Source of the DNA: Bacteroidota bacterium
Lineage (GTDB): Bacteria > Bacteroidota > Bacteroidia > Flavobacteriales > Weeksellaceae
Length of the DNA: 64,000 nt
Direction: 5' to 3'
Assembly: GCA_023461035.1 (NCBI GenBank)
Contig: JAEWOD010000021.1
Location: forward strand, 33,600 to 97,599
In this document: one piece after another, positions 25,045 through 32,320 of the stretch
Layout: the number at the start of each line of letters is the position of its first letter
Position numbering within the stretch: the stretch's first letter is position 1
Made by a program: the position numbers and the translations under genes
The notes under the pieces: model-generated
What the model was told of the DNA's origin: nothing
Seen by the model: the letters and a program-made list of their open reading frames with translations, nothing else
The model's database searches: none

Positions 25045-27666
25045 ATGAAACATTTTTATTTAAGTGTGTTTCTCTTATTTTTTTCGTTCAGTACCTGGGC
25101 GCAGAATAGCGAAATACTCCAAAAAGTTCGTTCTTATATGAACACAGAAGCCAATAAATTGGGATTGGTTTCAACCGATTTTGAGGATTTAACCATCCAG
25201 ACAAATTATACCAATCAAAAGACAAATGTTGAATATGCCTATATCCAACAAAATGTAGGCGGATATCCTGTTTATAATGCCATTGCAAATTTTGCCTTAA
25301 AAAATGGTGAAATTGTTCATATGAGCGAAACTTTCCAGCGAAATGTTCAACAAAGATTGGCCAATCAAAACGCTATTTCCGATGTCAATACCATTGCGGG
25401 AACCATCGCACAAAATTTAGGGTTGAGTTTAAACCAATCCGCTTTTTTGAATGAAAATTTCGGGTCTAAATTGATGTATTATCCGACTGAAGATGGAAAA
25501 CTGAATTTAAGTTGGATGCTGCATATCAATGCAACCATCGACAACGAAATGAAAATTCTGGAGGTGGTTGCCAATGCTCAGACCGGACAAATTTATACAC
25601 AACATAATCATTTGTTGAGTTGTAATTTTGGACTGAATCCGTTTGAAAATCCATTGACAGAACACAAACAAAGTGAAAAAGTCCAATGGTTAAATCAACA
25701 ATATCAGAATTCAATGCTCAATGACGGTGCACAATACCGTGTGTATGAACTTCCTGTAGAAGCACCTACTTTTGGAGATCGAACCATGGTGGTAAATCCG
25801 GCAGATCCTACTGCATCTCCTTGGGGTTGGCATGACACCAATGGTGCAACAGGAGCTGAATATACACAAACACGCGGAAATAATGTAATTGCTGTGAACG
25901 ACCAAAACAGTGCCGGTCTGAACTGGCTTTTCAATGGTGGTTCTTATACTTTTACCGGATTTGCAGAGGGGGGAAGCGATTTAATTTTTGACTTTCCAAT
26001 TGATTTCAGCCACAATATGTATCAAAGCCCGGACGCTTCGACAACCAATTTGTTTTATATGAACAACATGCTACATGATGTTTGGTATCAATATGGTTTT
26101 ACGGAAGCTGCCGGTAATTTTCAGGTAAATAATTATGGGAATGGTGGCGCAGCCGGAGATGAAGTCTATGCATTTGGTCAAACCGGTGAAACCATGGGTA
26201 TGATGGACAATGCCATGTTTGGAACACCTTCTGATGGTGGAAATCCTTACATGATTATGTTTATGTGGAATTCCAATCAAGGAGACGATCATTTGCTTTC
26301 TATTAATACTCCGGGTACGTTTGAAGGTGATTATAATGGTGCTCCGGCAGCATTTGGAGCTCCCCTTCCTACTCCACCAATTACCGAAAATCTGGCAGTT
26401 GTAATTGATGATAATGCCGGTGGTGGTACGGATGTAAATGACGGATGCGAAAATATAACCAATGCCTCAGCCATTAACGGTAAAATCGCATTGATAAAAA
26501 GAGGAAATTGTGACTTTGTGGTAAAAGTAAAGAAAGCCCAGGTTGCAGGTGCAAAGGCGGTAGTAATGGTCAATAATGTAGCAGGTGCACCCATCAATAT
26601 GGGAGGAGAAGACCCTACCATTACAATTCCTTCCGTGATGATCAGCATGAATGATGGTAATCCCATTATAGATGCCGTGCTTGGTGGAACAACTTTAAAT
26701 GGTTCTGTTCCAAAAGAAGGCCATTGGGATGGTTATAAAGACGGTTCATTGGACAACGGAATTGTTGCGCACGAATACGGACATGGAATTTCTACCCGAT
26801 TGACAGGAGGACCTGCCAATAGTGGTTGTTTGAATAATCAGGAACAAATGGGTGAAGGTTGGAGTGATTATTTCGCATTGGTGATGACCATAGAACCGGG
26901 TGATCAGGGAACTGATGGAAGAGGAATGGGAACCTATGCCGTTTCACAACCCACAACGGGAGTAGGAATCAGACCCACGAGATATTCAACCGATATGACC
27001 ATTAACAATGCTACGTATGACCGCATCAAAACCGTATCAGTTCCGCATGGAGTTGGTTATGTTTGGGCAACTATGTTATGGGAAATGACCTGGGAATTGA
27101 TTGACGAATATGGATTTGATCCGGATATTTACCAAGGATCGGGAGGAAATAATCTGGCAATGCAATTGGTGGCCGATGGTTTAAAATTACAGCCATGCAG
27201 CCCCGGATTTATAGATGGACGTGATGCCATCTTGGAAGCTGACGAAATCAACAACGATGGTGCTAACCAATGTTTCATCTGGCATGCTTTTGCCAAAAGA
27301 GGTTTGGGTTACAGTGCTTCCCAAGGAAGTTCAAACAACGTGATGGATGGTGTTCAGGCTTTTGACATGCCTCCAACAGATGTTTTGGATTGTTCCGGAA
27401 TTTTGGGTGTTACGGATTTGACCAATTCTCAATTGAGCATCTACCCTAACCCGACCCGTGGAGAATTCTACATATTAACTGAAAAATCTTACGGAAATTC
27501 TGAAATTTCCATTCAGGACATGACAGGAAAAACGGTTTATACGACTACTTTGAATTTTGCCAACCAAAGAGGAACGGTAGACATAAGCAGTTTGCCGGTC
27601 GGAGTTTATGTAGTAAGCATCCAAACAACCGATGGAAAAATCACTAAAAAGTTGATCAAAAAATAA
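25045..27666 (+). CDS. M36 fungalysin-type metallopeptidase with PA domain and T9SS sorting domain
   Basis: 873 residues. A signal peptide (MKHFYLSVFLLFFSFSTWAQ) is followed by an inhibitory propeptide. The M36 catalytic domain carries the zinc motif HEYGH at 576-580 and the Glu ligand in MGEGWSDYFAL. A protease-associated (PA) domain interrupts the catalytic part at about 450-560 (RGNCDFVVKVKKAQVAGAKA). The last ~75 residues, from SIYPNPTRGEFYI to TDGKITKKLIKK, form a type-A T9SS sorting domain, so the enzyme is exported through the Por secretion system and released or surface-attached. It probably degrades extracellular protein for nutrition. Confidence 0.94.
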   Translation: MKHFYLSVFLLFFSFSTWAQNSEILQKVRSYMNTEANKLGLVSTDFEDLTIQTNYTNQKTNVEYAYIQQNVGGYPVYNAIANFALKNGEIVHMSETFQRNVQQRLANQNAISDVNTIAGTIAQNLGLSLNQSAFLNENFGSKLMYYPTEDGKLNLSWMLHINATIDNEMKILEVVANAQTGQIYTQHNHLLSCNFGLNPFENPLTEHKQSEKVQWLNQQYQNSMLNDGAQYRVYELPVEAPTFGDRTMVVNPADPTASPWGWHDTNGATGAEYTQTRGNNVIAVNDQNSAGLNWLFNGGSYTFTGFAEGGSDLIFDFPIDFSHNMYQSPDASTTNLFYMNNMLHDVWYQYGFTEAAGNFQVNNYGNGGAAGDEVYAFGQTGETMGMMDNAMFGTPSDGGNPYMIMFMWNSNQGDDHLLSINTPGTFEGDYNGAPAAFGAPLPTPPITENLAVVIDDNAGGGTDVNDGCENITNASAINGKIALIKRGNCDFVVKVKKAQVAGAKAVVMVNNVAGAPINMGGEDPTITIPSVMISMNDGNPIIDAVLGGTTLNGSVPKEGHWDGYKDGSLDNGIVAHEYGHGISTRLTGGPANSGCLNNQEQMGEGWSDYFALVMTIEPGDQGTDGRGMGTYAVSQPTTGVGIRPTRYSTDMTINNATYDRIKTVSVPHGVGYVWATMLWEMTWELIDEYGFDPDIYQGSGGNNLAMQLVADGLKLQPCSPGFIDGRDAILEADEINNDGANQCFIWHAFAKRGLGYSASQGSSNNVMDGVQAFDMPPTDVLDCSGILGVTDLTNSQLSIYPNPTRGEFYILTEKSYGNSEISIQDMTGKTVYTTTLNFANQRGTVDISSLPVGVYVVSIQTTDGKITKKLIKK

Positions 27667-27686
27667 TTTGATTTTCAAATAAATGT

Positions 27687-27718
27687 AAAGCCGTTCTATT
27701 TTTTAGGGCGGCTTTTTT
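27687..27718 (+). terminator. Intrinsic terminator after the fungalysin gene
   Basis: A 12-bp stem AAAGCCGTTCTA/TAGGGCGGCTTT (27687-27698 with 27704-27715), including two G-U pairs, is followed by T residues. Confidence 0.85.
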
Positions 27719-27760
27719 GATTTATAAATTTCTGAGAAGAAGGAAGATAAACAAATCACT

Positions 27761-27808
27761 CTCCAACTCTCCAACTCTCCAACTCTCCAACTCTCCAACT
27801 CTCCTACT
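27761..27808. repeat. Octamer tandem repeat, five perfect units plus one variant
   Basis: Five perfect copies of CTCCAACT (27761-27800) and one variant CTCCTACT (27801-27808). The last unit covers the stop codon of the minus-strand carbonic-anhydrase-like gene at 27804. Such an array can change length by slipped-strand replication. Confidence 0.95.
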
Positions 27809-28319
27809 CCTTATACCAACCACTGTATTTCACATAATTATTGGCAATTCGTTCAATTTCGCCTTCTTTTAAATTCTGAGAAACCATCCCGATTTTTTTG
27901 GCAGGTATTCCGGCCCATAATTCTCCTTCTTTTATATGAGTTCCTTGTGTGACAACTGCGCCGGCAGCAACAATCGAATAAGATTCCACCAAGCAATCAT
28001 CCATCACGATGGATCCCATTCCTATCAACACATTGTCATGGATCGTACAGCCATGCACTACCGCATTATGCCCGATGGAAACGTTATTCCCAATGGTGGT
28101 GGGAAATTTCTGGTAAGTACAGTGAACCATCGCATTGTCCTGTACATTGACTTTATTTCCCATTTTGATGAAATGGACATCACCGCGCAAAACCGCATTG
28201 TACCAAATACTACAATCATCGCCCATTTCCACATCGCCGATGATTACCGCTGTTTCTGCCAAAAAACAATTCTCTCCAAACTGAGGTTCTTTCCCTAATA
28301 AATCCTTTATCAATGCCAT
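27804..28319 (-). CDS. Gamma-carbonic-anhydrase-like hexapeptide protein
   Basis: 171 residues with a left-handed beta-helix of hexapeptide repeats (VIIGDVEMGDDCSI, TIGNNVSIGHNAVVHG, VLIGMGSIVMDD). The gamma-CA signature SIWYNAVLRGDVHFIKMG and the later histidines in NAMVHCTY and GHNAVVHG supply the usual metal ligands. Members of this YrdA/PaaY-like group range from active carbonic anhydrases to acyl-CoA thioesterases, so activity is not certain. Its 3' end runs into the CTCCAACT tandem array. No neighbour suggests a pathway. Confidence 0.88.
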   Translation of the reverse strand: MALIKDLLGKEPQFGENCFLAETAVIIGDVEMGDDCSIWYNAVLRGDVHFIKMGNKVNVQDNAMVHCTYQKFPTTIGNNVSIGHNAVVHGCTIHDNVLIGMGSIVMDDCLVESYSIVAAGAVVTQGTHIKEGELWAGIPAKKIGMVSQNLKEGEIERIANNYVKYSGWYKE

Positions 28320-28424
28320 TTATTTTTAATTATTTAAGTCAAAAGTAAAATTACGAATCATTAGATTAATTTTAAATATGAAATTCACATCCTTTCAAAT
28401 TTTTATTGCCGTAAATTTGCCATC

Positions 28425-29303
28425 ATGATGAGAGTTTATATAGACCAAACGCCCAATCCGAACATTTTGAAATTTGTTTGTGATGAAACCTTAACGACAG
28501 GTGCTTTAGAATTAGGAAAAGATGATGCTGCGGAAGATTCGCTCATGGCGCAGGAAATATTACAATTTCCTTTTGTGACTAAAGTTTATATCACCGCCAA
28601 TTTTGTGGCAGTTCAAAAAAGCGATGTAATCGAATGGGATATGGTGGCCAATGAATTAAAAGAAATCGTGAACCAGCATTTGATTGACGGTACGATTTTA
28701 TTGACTCCTCAACAGGAAGATCCGTTTACGCTTTATGTCGAAATGACGCCCAATCCGGCTGTGATGAAATTTGTAACCAACAAATTGCTCTATAAAGGAA
28801 TTGCAGAAGCAAAAAATGCAGCGGATACACAAAATTTCCCGTTGGCTGAAGCCTTATTTTCCTTTGATTATGTAAAAGAAATTTTTGTGTCGGAAAATTA
28901 TATTTCGATTACAAAAATTGAGAATGCTGACTGGAATGAATTGGCTCTGGAGTTGCGTTATTTTCTGTTAGAATATTTACAATCCGGAAAAGAAATCGTA
29001 GGAGAAAATTACATTCCTTTGCAAAATCCGTTTGAAAAAGAATTTGTTAAAAAAGAATATTCAGATGTCGAAATGCAAATCCAGGACATCATTACCGAAT
29101 ATATCCAACCTGCGGTTGCCGGCGATGGCGGAAACATTCAACTAATTGAATTTGAAGAAGAAACAAAAACAGCTAGGATGCTTTTGCAAGGTGCTTGTTC
29201 CGGTTGTCCTTCTTCCACCATCACGCTGAAAAACGGAATCGAAGCCATGCTGAAAGAAATGATGCCCGGAAAAGTGGAAAATGTGGAAGCGGTAAACGGG
29301 TAA
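28425..29303 (+). CDS. Nfu-type iron-sulfur scaffold with duplicated N-domain
   Basis: 292 residues. Two Nfu_N domains lie in tandem: residues 1-85 (YIDQTPNPNILKFV) and about 101-185 (YVEMTPNPAVMKFV). They are followed by the NifU C-terminal domain (about 205-290), which holds the cluster-binding CSGC in LLQGACSGCPSSTITLKNGI. Nfu proteins carry 4Fe-4S clusters to target enzymes. TAAATTTG at 28412-28419 is a -7 element only 5 nt before the ATG, so the message may be nearly leaderless; starting at the second ATG (28428) gives MRVYIDQTPNP, the usual N-terminus. Confidence 0.93.
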   Translation: MMRVYIDQTPNPNILKFVCDETLTTGALELGKDDAAEDSLMAQEILQFPFVTKVYITANFVAVQKSDVIEWDMVANELKEIVNQHLIDGTILLTPQQEDPFTLYVEMTPNPAVMKFVTNKLLYKGIAEAKNAADTQNFPLAEALFSFDYVKEIFVSENYISITKIENADWNELALELRYFLLEYLQSGKEIVGENYIPLQNPFEKEFVKKEYSDVEMQIQDIITEYIQPAVAGDGGNIQLIEFEEETKTARMLLQGACSGCPSSTITLKNGIEAMLKEMMPGKVENVEAVNG

Positions 29304-29332
29304 TAAGGTTTAAATTTGATTCTTAGATTTGA

Positions 29333-29377
29333 AACCTCCAAGGTTGTATTTCGTACATATTATTAACCTTGTAGGTT
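29333..29377. repeat. Intergenic inverted repeat (REP-like)
   Basis: AACCTCCAAGGTT (29333-29345) and AACCTTGTAGGTT (29365-29377) are reverse complements apart from one base, separated by 19 nt. Each arm is itself nearly palindromic. No T-run follows, so it is not a standard terminator. Confidence 0.6.
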
Positions 29378-29408
29378 AAGATTCACGATAAATTAAAATG
29401 ATAAGAAC

Positions 29409-30698
29409 TTGAACTTCAAATCAACTTTTCTAATCCTTCTTCCCTTTTTTTGTTTCGGACAAAACGACAACTTGAACTATGCTCATTCCGTCATTCAAAC
29501 TTTGACTTCCGAATCCTTTGCAGGACGCGGATATGTAGATGACGGGATGAATAAATCTGCAGAATTCATAGCGGATGAATTCGGGAAATTAGGACTGGAA
29601 AAAATAAACGGTTCTTATTTTCAGGAATTTAAGATGCCGATTAACATCATCCAAAACGCCGAACTCACTCTGGACGGGAAAAAATTGAAATACGGAATTG
29701 ATTTCATCGTTAAACCGAATTCCAAAAGCCAAAATTTTCATCAACGGGAAATCTATCATTTCGACCCGATTGATTATGCTATTTCACTGAAATACGAATC
29801 CTCGTTCATCGATTTTATTTACCGCGACATGGAAGCACAAAAGGAAAAACACATCGTATTTCCTCCTCATCATTTCGAAGTGGATTCGCTGAATCAATAT
29901 TATAAAAACTGGGCTTCTTTTTACAAACCTGAAGAAAACCGCAACCGTGCAGTTCTCTTTTTCACAAACGATAAGCTTATTTCCTCTTTGTCCCAGATCC
30001 AGGACAGCATTTCGGAGTTCATTGTTAATGGAAAATTATATTCTGATGAATTGAAAATCAATCATTATTTAATCCAATCCGATTTTCAACCCGACTTCAA
30101 ATCCCAAAATGTAATCGGAAAAATCGAAGGTAAAAATCAAGATTCGCTGGTGGTAATTACAGCGCATTATGACCATTTAGGCAAAGTGGGAAATGTATAT
30201 TTTCCCGGTGCAAGTGATAATGCAAGCGGCACTGCTTTTATATTGGAATTAGCAAAATACTTTAGTCAAAATAAACCTAAATATTCTTTGGTTTTCATCG
30301 CATTTGCAGCGGAAGAAGCAGGAATGGTCGGCTCGAATTATTTTGTGGAAAATCCATTGGTAGATTTATCAAAAATAAAGTTTCTGCTCAATTTTGACAT
30401 CATGGGAGCCGGCGAAGACGGAATTCAAATCGTGAATAGTTCCGTTTTTACGAAAGAATATGAATTACTGAATTCCATTAATTCAAAAAAGAATTATGTC
30501 AAACAAATCAAAAAACGAGGTGAAGCCTGCAATTCTGACCATTGTCCGTTTTATGAAATAGGCATTCCGAGCTTTTTCACCTATACGCTTGGTGGACCGG
30601 GATTTTACCATGATATTTTTGATAAAGGCGAAACCTTGGATTTGAAAGAATTTTGGAATATTCAGGATTTATTTGTGGAGTTTATTGATTCAATTTAG
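29409..30698 (+). CDS. Secreted M28-family metallopeptidase
   Basis: 429 residues with a signal peptide (MNFKSTFLILLPFFCFGQ). The start must be the TTG at 29409: an in-frame stop lies 15 nt upstream and no other start precedes the signal peptide. Catalytic motifs are ITAHYDHLGKVG, GASDNASGTAFILELA, FAAEEAGMVGSNYF, LNFDIMGAGED and SDHCPFYEIGIPSFF. An insert of about 100 residues before the catalytic core (around 60-200) is unlike the other M28 enzyme in this window. The last 18 codons are duplicated downstream of the toxin-antitoxin pair at 31340-31393. Confidence 0.92.
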   Translation: MNFKSTFLILLPFFCFGQNDNLNYAHSVIQTLTSESFAGRGYVDDGMNKSAEFIADEFGKLGLEKINGSYFQEFKMPINIIQNAELTLDGKKLKYGIDFIVKPNSKSQNFHQREIYHFDPIDYAISLKYESSFIDFIYRDMEAQKEKHIVFPPHHFEVDSLNQYYKNWASFYKPEENRNRAVLFFTNDKLISSLSQIQDSISEFIVNGKLYSDELKINHYLIQSDFQPDFKSQNVIGKIEGKNQDSLVVITAHYDHLGKVGNVYFPGASDNASGTAFILELAKYFSQNKPKYSLVFIAFAAEEAGMVGSNYFVENPLVDLSKIKFLLNFDIMGAGEDGIQIVNSSVFTKEYELLNSINSKKNYVKQIKKRGEACNSDHCPFYEIGIPSFFTYTLGGPGFYHDIFDKGETLDLKEFWNIQDLFVEFIDSI

Positions 30699-30719
30699 AA
30701 ACTGTTTAATTTTTTTATT

Positions 30720-30744
30720 TAATTTTGTATCCAAGTGAATACAA
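30720..30744 (+). promoter_or_regulatory. -7 element and overlapping palindromic operator of the toxin-antitoxin pair
   Basis: TAATTTTG at 30720-30727 is directly overlapped by TTGTATCCAAGTGAATACAA (30725-30744), symmetric at 16 of 20 positions (TTGTAT...ATACAA). It ends 5 nt before the toxin ATG at 30750. Autoregulation of HigBA-type operons by the antitoxin bound to such a palindrome is established for the family. Confidence 0.55.
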
Positions 30745-30749
30745 TCTGA

Positions 30750-31052
30750 ATGTACTTTATTGAGAAAACAACAGAATTTGATAAGTGGTTTCGAAAGCTA
30801 AAAGATTTACGAGCCAAAGCTAAAATTTTGTTCCGACTCCAAAAACTTGAAAACGAAGAACATTTCGGAGATTGTAAACCTGTTGGAGACGGAATCAGCG
30901 AATTGAAAATTAATTATGCAAAAGGATATAGAATCTATTTCAAAGAAAGAGGTGGAAAAATCATTTTGTTATTGATTGGTGGCAATAAATCGACTCAAGA
31001 AAAGGACATTGAAAAAGCAAAAAATATTTGGAATAAAATAAATAATCAATAA
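30750..31052 (+). CDS. HigB/RelE-superfamily toxin (addiction module killer protein)
   Basis: 100 residues with the RelE/ParE fold pattern: FDKWFRKLKDLRAKAKILFR, GDGISELKINYAKGYRIYF and the basic, hydrophobic strand KIILLLIGGNKSTQEKDIEK. This matches the small HigB-like killer proteins that cut mRNA on the ribosome. Toxin precedes antitoxin by 2 nt, the order typical of HigBA and of this subfamily. The pair is inserted between two copies of the 3' end of the upstream peptidase gene, so it is probably acquired. Confidence 0.92.
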   Translation: MYFIEKTTEFDKWFRKLKDLRAKAKILFRLQKLENEEHFGDCKPVGDGISELKINYAKGYRIYFKERGGKIILLLIGGNKSTQEKDIEKAKNIWNKINNQ

Positions 31053-31054
31053 AA

Positions 31055-31339
31055 ATGGAAACTTCAAAATTTGACATAACAGACTATTTAGACAGCAATG
31101 AAATGATTGCTGAATATTTGAATACGGTTTTGGAAGAAGGAAATGATATCGAAATAATCACTGCAATTGGTCATGTTGCAAAAGCAATCGGAATGACAAA
31201 AATCGCAGAAGAAACCGGATTAAGCAGACCTAGTTTATACAAAGCATTATCTGAAGGAGCAAAACCACAATTTGGAACCATCATGAAAGTTTTAAAAGCG
31301 GTCGGCGGCAAAATTCAAATAAATCCGGTTACTACGTAA
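31055..31339 (+). CDS. HigA-like antitoxin with helix-turn-helix
   Basis: 94 residues. The C-terminal HTH_XRE-type DNA-binding region is visible as GMTKIAEETGLSRPSLYKAL followed by FGTIMKVLKAVGGKIQI. The N-terminal part (DITDYLDSNEMIAEYLNTVL) is typical of the addiction-module antidote family that pairs with the short HigB-like toxin. It should neutralise the toxin and repress the operon through the palindrome at 30725-30744. The next bases after its stop begin the duplicated fragment of the M28 peptidase gene. Confidence 0.93.
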   Translation: METSKFDITDYLDSNEMIAEYLNTVLEEGNDIEIITAIGHVAKAIGMTKIAEETGLSRPSLYKALSEGAKPQFGTIMKVLKAVGGKIQINPVTT

Positions 31340-31393
31340 AAAGAATTTCACTCGATTAAGAATTTATTTGTGGAGTTTATTTATCAATTATAA
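31340..31393 (+). pseudogene. Orphan 3' end of an M28 peptidase gene
   Basis: Starting at the base after the antitoxin stop, the sequence translates as KEFHSIKNLFVEFIYQL plus stop. It aligns without gaps to the last 18 codons of the M28 gene (30645-30698, KEFWNIQDLFVEFIDSI). By my count 40 of 54 bases are identical, with a perfect 20-bp core ATTTATTTGTGGAGTTTATT. It is probably the remnant of the original 3' end, displaced by insertion of the toxin-antitoxin segment 30699-31339. Confidence 0.75.
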
Positions 31394-31502
31394 TTTCTAT
31401 TTTCTCAAAATCTTTTAAAACTTCTAGAGAATTTTCTCTCACTAATTTTGATTCTCTTATCAACTGTTTTTTTTATTTTTCTTGTTTTTGAATTGCATTC
31501 AT
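31377..31502 (-). pseudogene. Possible degenerate small ORF
   Basis: On the minus strand a 42-codon frame begins MNAIQKQEK, hits a TAA inside an A-rich run, and continues in the same frame as KKQLIRESKLVRENSLEVLK to a stop at 31377. The composition looks coding and helical, but the frame is broken and overlaps the orphan M28 fragment. I recognise no family. Confidence 0.25.
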
Positions 31503-31517
31503 ATTATTAGAATTAAA

Positions 31518-32315
31518 TTATAAAGGTTTAGTAGCCACCAAACTATAGACCATCGGAATCTTATTTCCTAAATGTTTGATTCTGAATTTCCCCGGTTCAA
31601 ATTCTTCTGTTTGGTTGAAACAATTATAAGGCGAATAATCATATTCGCTTAGCGAATTAACAACCAAGCCATTATTAGTCAATGATTTAAAAACCTCACT
31701 TAAACTGTGATTCCAACTAATTTCTTCAACTTTTTCGTCGAACTTTCCTTCTGTATAAGTTGAATCATTTATTTCTATAATCGGCTGGTCTTTGAAATAA
31801 TTATACGCCACTTTTTCAAATTCGTAATCAAACATCCAAACAACCGGATGAAATTCCACAAAGACAAATTTTCCGCCGGGTTTCAGAAAATGCGAAATCA
31901 CTTTTGCCCATTTATCCAAATCCGGTAACCAACCAATCGTGCCATAAGAAGTAAAAACGATGTCAAATTTCTCATCCAAATGATTGAGTAAATCATAAAT
32001 ATCTGAACAAATAAATCTCGCTTCGGAATTGTCTTTTCCCGCTAATTCCTTTGCAAAATCAATGGCTTTGTCCGACAAATCCACACCCGTCACTTCCGCT
32101 CCCAGTCGCGAAAGTGAAATGGAATCCTGCCCGAAATGACATTGTAAATGCAAAATGGATTTTCCTTTCACCTCACCCAAAAGTTCCAGTTCTATGGAAT
32201 TGAGAGAAGTTTTTCCTTCCAGAAATCCTTTTACATCATAGAAATCCGATTTAAAATGTAATTCTGAACGTTTGTTCCAGGCATTTCGGTTTTTTTCCAA
32301 ATAATCATTTTCCAT
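31518..32315 (-). CDS. Class I SAM-dependent methyltransferase
   Basis: 265 residues. The SAM-binding motif I reads SILHLQCHFGQDSISLSRLG, a variant in which the usual E/DxGxGxG is HLQCHFGQ, followed by GAEVTGVDLSDKAIDFAKEL (the acidic ribose ligand is the Asp in VDLS). FDIVFTSYGTIGWLPDLDKW is motif IV. The substrate is unknown. It precedes no clear partner; the GH92 gene upstream on the same strand ends 5 nt before its start, so the two may be co-transcribed. Confidence 0.9.
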   Translation of the reverse strand: MENDYLEKNRNAWNKRSELHFKSDFYDVKGFLEGKTSLNSIELELLGEVKGKSILHLQCHFGQDSISLSRLGAEVTGVDLSDKAIDFAKELAGKDNSEARFICSDIYDLLNHLDEKFDIVFTSYGTIGWLPDLDKWAKVISHFLKPGGKFVFVEFHPVVWMFDYEFEKVAYNYFKDQPIIEINDSTYTEGKFDEKVEEISWNHSLSEVFKSLTNNGLVVNSLSEYDYSPYNCFNQTEEFEPGKFRIKHLGNKIPMVYSLVATKPL

Positions 32316-32320
32316 ATATC

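Noticed and set aside
27761..27808. CRISPR-like array
   Set aside because: The units are contiguous 8-bp repeats with no spacers; it is a microsatellite.
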